From Streptomyces reniochalinae (GTDB taxonomy: Bacteria > Actinomycetota > Actinomycetes > Streptomycetales > Streptomycetaceae), in the NCBI RefSeq assembly GCF_003323735.1, contig NZ_QOIM01000040.1, positions 310,001-374,000 on the forward strand: a stretch of 64,000 bases of DNA. Direction: 5' to 3'. Positions 44,412-52,644 of this stretch are shown here, in pieces. The translations under genes and the position numbers were made by a program. How positions within the stretch are numbered: position 1 is the first letter of the stretch; each line of letters starts with the position of its first letter. Under the pieces are notes generated by a model that was not told the origin of the DNA, searched no databases, and was given only the letters and a program-made list of their open reading frames with translations.

Positions 44412-44909
44412 CTATCTGCGCCATTTGCCCCGGCCGGTCTCCAACCATACGTCCTCGCTCAGCCTCCGGGACCTGCGTGTGTGGCTGACCAGCAAGAACG
44501 TGGACATCACCAGCGTGAAGGACAGGGCGACGACGGCGAGCCGCTTGTCGTCGAACCACCCGGGCTCGTACATGTCGGGGAAGGGCCCCAGCTCACCGAC
44601 GTCCACGAACGCGTACACCAGCAGCAGCGCCAGCCCGGCCGCCGAGAGCAGCCAGGCGAACGCGTCGGAGACGGCACGCCACCCCACCAGGACCAGCAGC
44701 GCCCCGAGCGCGGCGAGGCCCGCCTCGACGCGGAACAGGTCGCCCTGGCTGATGCCCGCGCTCACCCGGTCGTAGTCGCCGGAGAGGGCGGCGTGGACGT
44801 AGGCGTTCACGGCGAGGCCGCCGGCGGACAGCACGCGGGCGCCGACCTGCACGGCGCGGTACGCGGGGCTGTGCGCCGCGGGTGGCTGGTTGGAGCTGGT
44901 CGCGGTCAT
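44412..44909 (-). CDS. Four-helix integral membrane protein of unknown function
   Basis: 165 residues with four hydrophobic segments: VLSAGGLAVNAYVHAAL, LFRVEAGLAALGALLVLVGW, AFAWLLSAAGLALLLVYAFV and LAVVALSFTLVMSTFLLV. The loop after helix 3 is acidic (DVGELGPFPDMYEPGWFDD). No family is recognised. Its stop codon lies inside the ribosome-binding region of lplA, so the two are one transcription unit, but a role in lipoate metabolism cannot be deduced. Confidence 0.75.
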   Translation of the reverse strand: MTATSSNQPPAAHSPAYRAVQVGARVLSAGGLAVNAYVHAALSGDYDRVSAGISQGDLFRVEAGLAALGALLVLVGWRAVSDAFAWLLSAAGLALLLVYAFVDVGELGPFPDMYEPGWFDDKRLAVVALSFTLVMSTFLLVSHTRRSRRLSEDVWLETGRGKWRR

Positions 44910-45123
44910 GGCCTGCGCCTGCCTCTCCCCGGGTCGGCACCCGGCGCGGCTCCCCTCCGGGGAGCTTCGCGCGCTGCCGGCCCGGCCCTCAGGCCCGGGG
45001 CGCTCGACCGGTCGGTCGGGCGGCCTGCCGCGGGCCGCCCGACCAGGGCACCACGAGCGCGGCGCAGCGGCCACTCGGCGGGGCCGACCCGCGTACGTGC
45101 GCCGGCGGGCGGTGTACGCCGGT

Positions 45124-45191
45124 ACGCGGCGTCCGTTGGCACACGGCGTCCGATGGCGTGCGGTGTGCGTCGGCACATGGCGTTCGTCGGC
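45124..45191. repeat. Tandem array of 17-base units
   Basis: Four head-to-tail units of exactly 17 bases: ACGCGGCGTCCGTTGGC, ACACGGCGTCCGATGGC, GTGCGGTGTGCGTCGGC and ACATGGCGTTCGTCGGC. Each has the core CGGyGTyCG...GGC. Two further degenerate units can be traced upstream (45090-45123). The array is intergenic and no member is interrupted by unique spacer. Confidence 0.85.
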
Positions 45192-45375
45192 AAAGGGAAA
45201 GGCGGTCCCGGCCCGCCTCGCGAGGCGGGAGAAGAGCGGCGAGGCAAGTCGAAAACCGAATAACCCGGGGCCGGTGGTAACTCCTTGCGGGTAAGCGGGA
45301 AGCCTGTTTCGGATTGCGGGCGCCGGGATGCGCGGAACGGAAACCGCGGCCGGCGGGGAGGCTTCCGACCTGCTC

Positions 45376-45402
45376 TTGAGTGACGGATGACAGTTCGATA
45401 AC
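45376..45402 (+). promoter_or_regulatory. Candidate promoter for the DUF3870-DUF819 pair
   Basis: TTGAGT (45376-45381) and GATAAC (45397-45402) are spaced by 15 bases, close to the HrdB-type consensus though slightly short. The predicted start is about 55 bases before the ATG at 45465. Confidence 0.4.
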
Positions 45403-45464
45403 GTCTGTCCCCGAGCGTCTTTGACGACTATCCAACATCGACACCTCCCGTTTAGCCTGCCGCC

Positions 45465-45809
45465 ATGCCCATGTCGTTTACCAGTACACCTTCGTCGGTT
45501 TCGTCGGTCTTCGTGACCGGCGAGGCGAAAGCGTCGGCGAACAACCCGATCACCACACAGTTCGGGATGTTCTACATCGCGCTGGTCGTCGAAAAGGGCA
45601 CGCACCGAATCCTGGATGCGGAATGCTCGGCGACGTTGGCCCTGACGAACAGCTTCGTCAAGAGCTTGATCGCCGGAGAGTGCATCACGGAGGAAGGTCT
45701 CCTGGCGGAACGGATCACCACCCGCTATCACGGCTCTTCGCAGCGCGCGCTGCTCACGGCGCTCCGCAACGCCGCCAACAAGTACCGCGCCGCGGTCGGG
45801 CTCACGTAG
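45465..45809 (+). CDS. DUF3870-family protein
   Basis: 114 residues, cytosolic. VFVTGEAKASANNPITTQFGMFYIALVVEK, ILDAECSATLALTNSFVKSLIAGE and ERITTRYHGSSQRALLTALRNAANKY match the DUF3870 pattern as I know it, including the Cys of DAEC and the RYHG motif. Its function is unknown. Base composition is lower in G+C than its neighbours at the 5' side. The next gene in the same direction is a DUF819-like membrane protein 159 bases on, and the pair probably functions together. Confidence 0.8.
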   Translation: MPMSFTSTPSSVSSVFVTGEAKASANNPITTQFGMFYIALVVEKGTHRILDAECSATLALTNSFVKSLIAGECITEEGLLAERITTRYHGSSQRALLTALRNAANKYRAAVGLT

Positions 45810-45968
45810 CCACCAGGCAGGACCGAGTCGATTGCCTGGTCCCCACCGGACGCAGACCCAGTCGCCCTGCATCCCATAGGCATGTCCGTGCCGACCGTGC
45901 CCGGCTGCGTGTCGAGTACGCGCCAGGCGCCGGCACCGGCTTACCAGAAAGGCTGTGGCGACCCCCAC

Positions 45969-47117
45969 ATGATCACTGATGGCTTCCTGTACCTCGGCGT
46001 GCTGCTGGGACTGGCCGCGTGCATCGTCTTCGTATCGCAGCGCGGCAGATCCCGCTTCTTCCGCTATGTTCCGGGATTCGTGCTGATGTACCTGGGCACC
46101 GCCGCGTTGAACACCGCGGGGCTCTTCGGAGAGTCCGACTCGGTCGAGTCGACCGGCGGCTCGGTGCAAGACGCGCTGCTTCCCGCGATGATTCTGCTGC
46201 TGCTCTTCAAGTGCAACATCCGGCAGATCGTCAAACTCGGCCCGAAACTCCTGCTGACCTACGCCGTGACGGCGCTGAGCATCGTCGCCGGATTCGTCGT
46301 GGCCTTCCTCTTCCTGCACGGTGCGCTCGACGACGGCGCGTCGAAGGCGCTCGGCGCGCTCGCCGCCTCCTGGACCGGCGGCTCCGCCAACATGGTGGCG
46401 GTCCAGGGCGTCGTCCACGCGCCGGAGAACGTCTTCGGCTACGTCCTCATCGTGGACACCGTCATCTACTCGCTGTGGCTGCTGGTGATGTTCGGCTCGG
46501 TCGGTTTCTCCGAGCGCTTCAACCGCTGGACGAAGGCGAAAACCGCCTCGTTCGAGCAGCAGGAGACCGCCGGCGAGGAGGAGGGCCGCATGGACCTCAC
46601 CTCGCTGATGACCCTCATCGGGTTCAGCCTCTTCGCCTCCGCGGCGGCGACCTGGGCCGGTGAGCAGCTGCCCGAGGTCGGCGACGTCATCAACAGCACG
46701 ACCTGGACCATCCTCATCGTCAGCGTCCTCGGCCTGGTCATCGCGGTCACCCCGTTCGCCAGGACGGCGGGCTCGTCCGAGCTGGCCATGATCATGCTCT
46801 ACCTCATCATCGGCATCATCGCCTCGGAATCCGACTTCTCGTCGCTGACCGACGCCCCGCTCTACCTGCTCGTCGGGGTCGTGGTCATGGTGGTGCACGC
46901 CGGGGTGATGGTCGTGTACGCCAAGCTCACCCGCACCGAACTGTTCAGCCTCGCCGTGGCCAGCACCGCGAACATCGGCGGCGTCGCCTCCGCGCCGGTC
47001 GTCGCCAGCGCCTACAACCGCCAGCTGGTGCCGGTGGGCGTGCTGTTCGCGTTGATCGGCGCGTTCGCCGGCACGTTCCTCGGACTGACCACGGTCCAGA
47101 TCCTCTCGGTCGTCTGA
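45969..47117 (+). CDS. DUF819-like integral membrane transporter
   Basis: 382 residues with about ten to eleven membrane segments. ALAASWTGGSANMVAVQGVV in the first half and LAVASTANIGGVASAPVVASAYN in the second are paired, substrate-site-like re-entrant motifs, the pattern of DUF819 and related secondary carriers. The central cytosolic loop (residues about 195-225) is charged. The family is predicted to be a transporter with unknown substrate. ATG 45969 starts just before helix 1; no strong ribosome site is visible. It follows DUF3870 in the same direction. Confidence 0.82.
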   Translation: MITDGFLYLGVLLGLAACIVFVSQRGRSRFFRYVPGFVLMYLGTAALNTAGLFGESDSVESTGGSVQDALLPAMILLLLFKCNIRQIVKLGPKLLLTYAVTALSIVAGFVVAFLFLHGALDDGASKALGALAASWTGGSANMVAVQGVVHAPENVFGYVLIVDTVIYSLWLLVMFGSVGFSERFNRWTKAKTASFEQQETAGEEEGRMDLTSLMTLIGFSLFASAAATWAGEQLPEVGDVINSTTWTILIVSVLGLVIAVTPFARTAGSSELAMIMLYLIIGIIASESDFSSLTDAPLYLLVGVVVMVVHAGVMVVYAKLTRTELFSLAVASTANIGGVASAPVVASAYNRQLVPVGVLFALIGAFAGTFLGLTTVQILSVV

Positions 47118-47130
47118 CGCCGGAAACACC

Positions 47131-47168
47131 GCGGTGCCCGGCGGGGAACTCCTCCCGCCGGGCACCGC
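47131..47168. terminator. First of two tandem hairpins after the DUF819 gene
   Basis: 15-bp inverted repeat (47131-47145 against 47154-47168) with an 8-base loop, 13 bases after the transporter stop, between convergent genes. Confidence 0.8.
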
Positions 47169-47178
47169 TCGGTCCGGG

Positions 47179-47215
47179 GAACCGGCCCCGCACCCGAGGT
47201 GCGCGGGGCCGGTTC
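47179..47215. terminator. Second hairpin before the NlpC/P60 gene end
   Basis: 13-bp inverted repeat (47179-47191 against 47203-47215) with an 11-base loop, five bases from the NlpC/P60 stop. It is likely that gene's own terminator. Confidence 0.75.
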
Positions 47216-47219
47216 GCGG

Positions 47220-48296
47220 TCACCCGGCCAGGAAGCGCCTCGCGCCCCAGTAGTCCCCGTCCAGCCGGGCCTCGGTGATCCGCACAGGCGTGGCCGCGTC
47301 GTACGCCTCGATCATCCGGCCGTCCCCGACGTACATGGCGACGTGGTAGATCGACCCACTGTCGTGCGCGTAGAAGAGCAGGTCGCCGGGGCGCAGGTCG
47401 GAGACGGCCACGGGCCGGCCGCCGCCCTCCTGGGCCTGGGCCTGGGCGTCGCGCGGGATGTCGAGGCCGAGGGTCTGGTACACGGAGGAGGTGAACCCCG
47501 AGCAGTCCAGGCCGAAACCGGAGCGCCCGCCCCACACGTAGGGGGTGTCGAGGAAGCTCTTGGCATAGGTGACGACGTCGGCGCCGGTGGGCGTGGGGAT
47601 CGCGTCGGCCGAGGAGCGGACGTGGACGTCCCGCGCGCTGATCCAGGCGGGCTTGTCGTCCGGCGTGCCGACCAGCACGGCCCCTCGGGTGCGGGCGAGT
47701 TCCGGCAGCCGGGTGCCGGCGCTGACCTGGAGCTTCTTCCGGTGCCTGCCCGCGTCGCCGTACAGCCAGGTGGTCGTGGCCCGGTCGACCTGCACCACGG
47801 GCCTCGCGTCGAGCGCACGGCCGTAGGAGGGGTCCCGCGTGAGCTGGCTCTTCGGTATCCAGCCCGGGTAGCCGAGGGAGTTCTTGGGGGTGGCCTGCCC
47901 GGGCACGGCGACCTTGTACCAGTCGCCCTCGGAGTCGAGGATGCGCACCCGGCGGCCGTAGAGCGTTTGCGTCTGGGTGACGTTGCTGCTGGTCAGGTCG
48001 CGCTTTTGGTCCAGCGTCATGTCCGCGAGCCACTGCCGGGGGTGGACCGGATCGGTCAGGGCCGGCTTGTCGACGGGGCGGGGACTGTCCGGCGACGTCC
48101 ACACGGTGGCCACGGCCACGTCGACATAGGCGGTCGTGGGCGTCGTGGGCGTTGTGGGCGTCGAGGGAGTGGTGGGCGTGGTGGTGTGTGCGGCGGGCAC
48201 GCCGGCCGCGCCGGCGGGTGCGGCGACGGCGGCGACGGACGCGAGGGCGGCCGCCGAGGCGAGCGCGAGCCGCAGGGGAGTGGGGGAGGGACGCAC
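47220..48296 (-). CDS. Secreted NlpC/P60 (C40) peptidase with SH3-like domain
   Basis: 358 residues. A signal peptide (LRLALASAAALASVAAVAAPAGA) is followed by a Thr/Pro linker (TPTTPSTPTTP), SH3b-like repeats (VRILDSEGDWYKVAVPG, then LGYPGWIPKSQL), and a C-terminal NlpC/P60 domain with the catalytic Cys in GLDCSGFTSSVY (near 255) and His in IYHVAMYVGDG. Such enzymes cut gamma-D-Glu-diamino acid bonds in peptidoglycan stem peptides. Downstream of the dipeptide epimerase gene, this recalls the YkfB/YkfC pair of Bacillus murein-peptide recycling, although a 195-base spacer separates the two. Confidence 0.9.
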   Translation of the reverse strand: MRPSPTPLRLALASAAALASVAAVAAPAGAAGVPAAHTTTPTTPSTPTTPTTPTTAYVDVAVATVWTSPDSPRPVDKPALTDPVHPRQWLADMTLDQKRDLTSSNVTQTQTLYGRRVRILDSEGDWYKVAVPGQATPKNSLGYPGWIPKSQLTRDPSYGRALDARPVVQVDRATTTWLYGDAGRHRKKLQVSAGTRLPELARTRGAVLVGTPDDKPAWISARDVHVRSSADAIPTPTGADVVTYAKSFLDTPYVWGGRSGFGLDCSGFTSSVYQTLGLDIPRDAQAQAQEGGGRPVAVSDLRPGDLLFYAHDSGSIYHVAMYVGDGRMIEAYDAATPVRITEARLDGDYWGARRFLAG

Positions 48297-48303
48297 GGGG
48301 TTC

Positions 48304-48473
48304 CTTTCCGGTCTGGGTCTTTCCGGTTGGGGTTCATGGCGGTCGGGGTCCCCAGCGGATCGGGGTCCCTTCCCGGCCGGGGCTCCTTCCGGTTGGTTCT
48401 CCCGGCCCCGGCCCCGGGCCCGGGTCCGGGTCAGGGCCCAGGCCCGGGCCCGGGGCCCGGCCGGGGTCAGCGG
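48304..48473. repeat. Short direct repeats and GC-only near-palindromic tract
   Basis: Three 14-base copies of a CTTTCCGGTyTGGG-like sequence (48304-48317, 48319-48332, 48385-48398) precede a tract (about 48400-48473) of GGGCCC/CCGGG runs that can fold extensively. It separates the NlpC/P60 gene from the epimerase gene and may attenuate or uncouple transcription. Confidence 0.6.
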
Positions 48474-48491
48474 AGGTGAAGGTGCGGGCGG

Positions 48492-49592
48492 TCAGCGGGG
48501 AGCGAGGGCGGGGGCCGGGTCGGCGAGTGCCGTGATGCCGAGACCGGGAGCGTCGGACAGGACGAACGCGGCGCCGTCGTAGCCGGCGCCGCCCATCACA
48601 GGAGAGCGGGCGAGCCACCAGGCCGCGTCGAGGTCCGCGACGGGCCCGGTCCCTGAGGCGGTCGCGGCGAGCGCCGCGGTCGCCGCGACGCCGACGTGGG
48701 TCTCCATCATCGAGCCGAAGAGCACCCCCACCCCCGACGCCTCGGCCAGCGCCACGAGGTGCCGGGCGGCCCTGAGCCCACCGCACTTGGCGAGCTTGAC
48801 GTTGATCATGTCCACGGCGCGTGTCCGGACGAGGTGGAGGGCGTCGCGTGTGGACCAGACCGACTCGTCCGCCATGACCGGCAGCCCGACGGCGCGCGTC
48901 ACCTCGGCGAGCCCCTCGATGTCGCCGGCGGCGACGGGCTGCTCCACGAACTCGACGTTCAGTCCGCGGTCCTCCACGGCGCGGATGAGGCGTATGGCCT
49001 GTTTCGGCGTCCACCCCTGGTTGGCGTCGACGCGCAGCACGGTCGAGGCGCCCGCCGCCTCGGCGACCTCGGTGAGCCGCGCCAGATCCTGCTCGCCCCG
49101 GCCGAGCTTGACCTTCAGCACGGTGAACCCCTCGGCGCGGCGGAGCAGGGCGGCGTCCCGCATCCGCTCCGGGGTGTCGACGGCCAGCGTGACGTCGGTG
49201 GGGACCGAGCGCCTGGTGGTGCCCAGCAGGTGGCCGAGGGGCACCCCCAGGCGGGCGGCGGCGAGGTCGTGCAGGGCGCAGTCGACGGCCGAGACCGCCG
49301 CCTGGTTCCCGGCGACGGCGGTGGCGACGGCCCGGGTGGCGGGCTCCAGGTCGTCGGGGTCGCTCCCGACGACGGCGGCGGCCAGGGGCCCGGCGACCGC
49401 CGCCTCGGCGCCGGCGATGCTGGATCCTGTGACCCGCCAGTTCTCGGTGGCCTCGCCCCAGCCGCTCCTGCCGTCCTCGTCGCGTACTTCGACCAGGAGC
49501 GCCTCCACCTGACGAGTGGAGCGGACGGCGGTGACGAAGGGGGTGTGGAGCGGGACGCGCACGCCGTGCGTCCGCACTTCGGTGACAGGCAT
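48492..49592 (-). CDS. Enolase-superfamily dipeptide epimerase (L-Ala-D/L-Glu type)
   Basis: 366 residues of the muconate-lactonizing/epimerase subgroup. The base Lys lies in VLKVKLG (KxK), metal ligands in LRVDANQGW (Asp), FVEQPV (Glu) and MADESVW (Asp), and the opposite Lys in NVKLAKCGG. The two-Lys geometry is that of dipeptide epimerases such as YkfB/YcjG, which invert the Glu centre of L-Ala-Glu from murein. The exact dipeptide is not read from sequence. The ATG is three bases after the stop of the serine hydrolase gene, so the two are cotranscribed. Confidence 0.88.
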   Translation of the reverse strand: MPVTEVRTHGVRVPLHTPFVTAVRSTRQVEALLVEVRDEDGRSGWGEATENWRVTGSSIAGAEAAVAGPLAAAVVGSDPDDLEPATRAVATAVAGNQAAVSAVDCALHDLAAARLGVPLGHLLGTTRRSVPTDVTLAVDTPERMRDAALLRRAEGFTVLKVKLGRGEQDLARLTEVAEAAGASTVLRVDANQGWTPKQAIRLIRAVEDRGLNVEFVEQPVAAGDIEGLAEVTRAVGLPVMADESVWSTRDALHLVRTRAVDMINVKLAKCGGLRAARHLVALAEASGVGVLFGSMMETHVGVAATAALAATASGTGPVADLDAAWWLARSPVMGGAGYDGAAFVLSDAPGLGITALADPAPALAPR

Positions 49593-49595
49593 GCG

Positions 49596-50489
49596 CTACT
49601 CCTCGCCCTCGGGTGCGCCGGCCCCGGTCGTGCCGGCGTCGGTCGTGTCCGCCCCGGACGCGCCGGCCCAGGACGCGGCCGGGGCCAGCAGCCGCCGGTC
49701 GAGCCAACTGGCCTCGGCGACGCGGTGGATGGCGGACCTGGCGCGCTCCTGTGGGCCACCGGCCACGCAGACCGCGAGCAGGTAGGGCGGCGCTTCGGGC
49801 GGTTCGACGAGCGCGACGTCGTGGAGCACCCCCGTGACCCAGCCGTTCTTGTTGGCGACGGGCGTGCCCGGCGGCAGCGCGGCCGGGATCTCGTGGGTGT
49901 AGCGCTGCTCCCGCAGGGGGCGCAGCAGCCGCGGGTCGCCGGTGTCCAGCAGCGCCTGCACGACCTGGACGGCGGCGCGCGCGGTGACGGTGTTGGTCAG
50001 GCCGGCCTCCGCGGCGGCCCGGTCACCGATGGGGCGCTGCACCACCAGGCCCTCGGGACAGGCCGCGGCGACCTGCTCCATCCCGAGGTGTTCCAGGACG
50101 ACGCTGGTGGCCAGGTTGCTGCTGGAGCAGATCATCCGGTGGCACAGCCTGCGCACCGTCATCTCGCCGCCGAGGTGGCGCCAGGGCTCGTCGTCGTTGT
50201 CGTAGGCGCGGTCCGCGCGGTAGGTGCCGCCGGCGGCCGAGGCGAACTCCTCCCGCACGGGCACGGCGCGATCCAGCGCGCCGGCGCGGTGCGCGGCCAG
50301 CAGGACGGCGAGCTTGATCATGCTCGCCGCGTAGTGGGGGCGGTCGGCCCGGTGCGTGACGGCGGGGGGCGCCCCCGCCCGTCCGCAGCACACCGAGACC
50401 TCCAGCCCCTCGTGGTGTGCGGCGGCGGCCGCCGCGAGCCGGGCCGGTGCCACTGTCGGACGGTCCTGTGCGCCGCCTGGCGTGCTCAC
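49596..50489 (-). CDS. Beta-lactamase-fold serine hydrolase
   Basis: 297 residues. SxxK is in YAASMIKLAVLL (Ser nucleophile near 72), the second motif in MICSSSNLATSVV (SSN) and a KxG-like motif in PVANKNGWVTG. This is the class A beta-lactamase-related layout. No signal peptide is visible, so a cytosolic peptidase or esterase role is more likely than a periplasmic beta-lactamase. GTG 50489 is used; upstream in-frame codons run through the operator of the divergent regulator. It heads the operon with the dipeptide epimerase. Confidence 0.8.
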   Translation of the reverse strand: MSTPGGAQDRPTVAPARLAAAAAAHHEGLEVSVCCGRAGAPPAVTHRADRPHYAASMIKLAVLLAAHRAGALDRAVPVREEFASAAGGTYRADRAYDNDDEPWRHLGGEMTVRRLCHRMICSSSNLATSVVLEHLGMEQVAAACPEGLVVQRPIGDRAAAEAGLTNTVTARAAVQVVQALLDTGDPRLLRPLREQRYTHEIPAALPPGTPVANKNGWVTGVLHDVALVEPPEAPPYLLAVCVAGGPQERARSAIHRVAEASWLDRRLLAPAASWAGASGADTTDAGTTGAGAPEGEE

Positions 50490-50602
50490 CGCCGCCTGCC
50501 CGCGTACCGGTCCTGTGGCGCTGCGCCGTCGTGCGGGGGCGGGGCCGAGGGCATGGGGGCCTCCTTGGGGGTGTCGGACCGTGCGCCACGCATCCTCGCC
50601 CC

Positions 50603-50629
50603 GAAAAGGTAAGCAATCAAGACCTTTTC
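50603..50629. promoter_or_regulatory. Inverted repeat in the divergent promoter of the FadR-type regulator
   Basis: GAAAAGGT (50603-50610) and its complement ACCTTTTC (50622-50629) are separated by 11 bases. The A/T-rich sequence stands out in this DNA and lies between the serine hydrolase/epimerase operon and the GntR gene, so it is a candidate operator for both. Confidence 0.55.
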
Positions 50630-50753
50630 CTTTCGGGTGCTGCGGCATACGGTGGATGCCGCCCCTCCGCGCGGCGGGTGCCGGCCGCCGCGCGCCCGCG
50701 CGCCACGGACCGCGGGACGGCGGGGCGGTCACGAAGTGGAGTCAGGAGCGCGG

Positions 50754-51557
50754 GTGCTGCACCAGGAAGAGCCGGCCGGCGGCGGTACGGACGCCGGCGC
50801 GCCGGGGCGGCGCGCGAGCGCGCTGGGCCCGGTCAAAGTGGCCTCCGCCGTCGACGAGGTCGCTGACCGGCTGCTGACGGCGATCGCGCTGGGCGAGTTC
50901 AGCGTCGGCGAGCGGCTGCCCCCCGAACGCGACCTGGCCGCCGTCTTGGAGGTGGGCCGGCCCACCGTGCGCTCGGCGATCGGGCGGCTGCACGAGTCCG
51001 GCTGCCTGGAGGTCGTGCGCGGCAGGGCGGGCGGCCACTACGTACGGGCCGGCTGGCGCGAGGAGTCGGGGCCCGCCGTGCGCCGCACCCTGCTGCCGCG
51101 CTGGGAGCGGATCAGGGAACTCTTCGACACCCGCGCCCTGGTGGAGTCCCTCGTCGCCCGCACCGCCGCCGAGCGGTGCACCGAAGAGGACTCCCGCGCC
51201 ATCGAACGCGCGCTCGCCGCGTACGTCGACGCCGTGGGCGCGGGCGAGCCCGCCGGGGCGCGGAGGGCCGACGGCGCGCTGCACGCGGCGATCGGACGCG
51301 CGGCGAGGAACGAGCCTCTGGTGCGCTACGCCCGGCAGCTGCTGGCCGACATCGGCGCGGGATTCCCCATCGAGCCGTTCCGGGGTGACCGGGTCGAGCA
51401 GGCCCTGGCCGACCACCGCGAGCTGAGCGGGGCCGTCGTGGCCGGTGACGCCGACACCGCGGCGCGTGTGGCCCGCCGCCACTTCGTGCTCACCGAGGAG
51501 ACGCTCCGCGCCGCCCTGGTGCGGAGCCTGCCGGACGAGGACGCCGCCTCCCTCTGA
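50754..51557 (+). CDS. GntR-family regulator, FadR/FCD type
   Basis: 267 residues. The GntR winged helix has DRLLTAIALGEFSVGERLPPERDLAAVLEVGRPTVRSAIGRLHESGCLEVVRGRAGGHYV. An all-helical FCD sensor domain follows (RELFDTRALVESLVARTAAER, then metal/ligand His residues in LHAAIG and ALADHRELSGAVVAGD). AGGAG five bases before GTG 50754 fixes the start. It is divergent from the serine hydrolase-epimerase operon, with an 8-bp inverted repeat between them, so it probably controls that operon in response to a carboxylate or dipeptide-derived ligand. Confidence 0.88.
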   Translation: MLHQEEPAGGGTDAGAPGRRASALGPVKVASAVDEVADRLLTAIALGEFSVGERLPPERDLAAVLEVGRPTVRSAIGRLHESGCLEVVRGRAGGHYVRAGWREESGPAVRRTLLPRWERIRELFDTRALVESLVARTAAERCTEEDSRAIERALAAYVDAVGAGEPAGARRADGALHAAIGRAARNEPLVRYARQLLADIGAGFPIEPFRGDRVEQALADHRELSGAVVAGDADTAARVARRHFVLTEETLRAALVRSLPDEDAASL

Positions 51558-51567
51558 ACCGCGCGGA

Positions 51568-51599
51568 GGCACCGGCGCGCTCGCGAGCGCGCCGGTGCC
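51568..51599. terminator. 32-bp perfect palindromic terminator
   Basis: Left half GGCACCGGCGCGCTCG (51568-51583) is followed by its exact complement (51584-51599). It lies 11 bases after the GntR stop and before the convergent SDR gene. Confidence 0.8.
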
Positions 51600-51665
51600 C
51601 CTGGACAGGCGGCCAGGGGCACCCACTCGGAGAAGTCGGGATCCGGCACCCCGAACGCCGCGGGC

Positions 51666-52424
51666 TCAGGCGGCGAAGCCGCCGTCCACCGCGAGGGAGG
51701 CCCCCGTGATCCAGCGGCCGGCGTCGCCCACCAGATGGGCCACCGAGTCGGCGATCTCCTCTGGTGTGCCGTACCGCCCCAGCAGGGTGAGGGCCGCCTG
51801 GGCCGCGCCGCCGTCACCGTCGGCCGGGTTCATGTCCGTGTCGACCGGTCCTGGCGCCACCTGGTTGACGGTGATGCCGCGCGCCGCCAGCTCGCGGGCC
51901 AGGCCCTTGGTCAGCCCGGAGACGGCCGCCTTGCTCATGGCGTAGAGGGTCATGCCGGGGAAGGGCACGTGGTCGGCCACGCAGCTGCCGACGTTGACGA
52001 TCCGGCCGCCGTCCGCCATGTGCGAGGCGGCCGCCTGCGCCACCAGGTAGGCACCGCGCACGTTCGCCGCCAGTACCCGGTCCAGCTCGGCCTCCTCCAC
52101 CGTCTCCAGCGCGCCGGCGGCGCCGGTGCCGGCGTTGTTGACCAGGATGTCCAGCCGCCCGAACGTGCCGACGGCCCCGTCCACCGCCGCCCGCACCGCC
52201 GCCGCGTCCGCGAGATCGGCCCGTACGGTCCAGGCCCTGGCACCGCTCTGCTTGACGCGCTCGGCCACGCGCCGGGCCAGCTCCCCGTTCGACTGGTACG
52301 TCAGCGCCACGTCCGCGCCGTCCGCCGCCAGCCGCATCGCCACCGCCGCCCCGATGCCTCTGCTGCCGCCGGTGACGAGGGCGGCCTTGCCGGCCAGCGG
52401 TCCGCTGGTGGGGTGAGCGGTCAC
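51666..52424 (-). CDS. SDR-family oxidoreductase (3-oxoacyl-ACP reductase-like)
   Basis: 252 residues of classical short-chain dehydrogenase. Cofactor loop VTGGSRGIG, VNNAGTG, catalytic Ser in VNVGSC and the YxxxK in YAMSKAAVSGL, followed by APGPVDTDMNP, are all present. GTG 52424 is chosen because GGAG lies six bases upstream; an ATG at 52490 is possible but would add 22 low-complexity residues. Cofactor and substrate are not determined. Confidence 0.88.
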   Translation of the reverse strand: MTAHPTSGPLAGKAALVTGGSRGIGAAVAMRLAADGADVALTYQSNGELARRVAERVKQSGARAWTVRADLADAAAVRAAVDGAVGTFGRLDILVNNAGTGAAGALETVEEAELDRVLAANVRGAYLVAQAAASHMADGGRIVNVGSCVADHVPFPGMTLYAMSKAAVSGLTKGLARELAARGITVNQVAPGPVDTDMNPADGDGGAAQAALTLLGRYGTPEEIADSVAHLVGDAGRWITGASLAVDGGFAA

Positions 52425-52644
52425 CGTCGTCTCCAGCCTCTTCGTCGTCGGCTCGTGTGGTGTCGGCTCGTGTGCCGTCTCCGTGTCCATGCCTCGATGT
52501 TCGACCCGCGCCCAGCCGGAGACCGGCGCTCTACGGACGGCACGTTCCCACCACGGAGCAGTCCGCTGTGCTGCACTTGCTGGTACGGTGAAATGGACCA
52601 TGCGGTCATGCCCCCGTATCGCGAGGAGGAGCGAGACGCCCCCC

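Larger units (their letters stand above)
44910..45464. other. Gene-free spacer with tandem repeats and a candidate promoter
   Basis: No coding sequence is credible in these 555 bases between divergent genes. They contain a tandem array of 17-base units (45124-45191, with decayed units back to about 45090) and, closer to the DUF3870 gene, a promoter-like pair. Confidence 0.7.

Noticed and set aside
45090..45191. CRISPR array
   Set aside because: The 17-base units are contiguous without unique spacers and no cas gene is present.
50490..50732. Longer serine hydrolase starting within the divergent promoter
   Set aside because: It would cross the inverted-repeat operator and the GntR gene start, and the extra residues are low-complexity.
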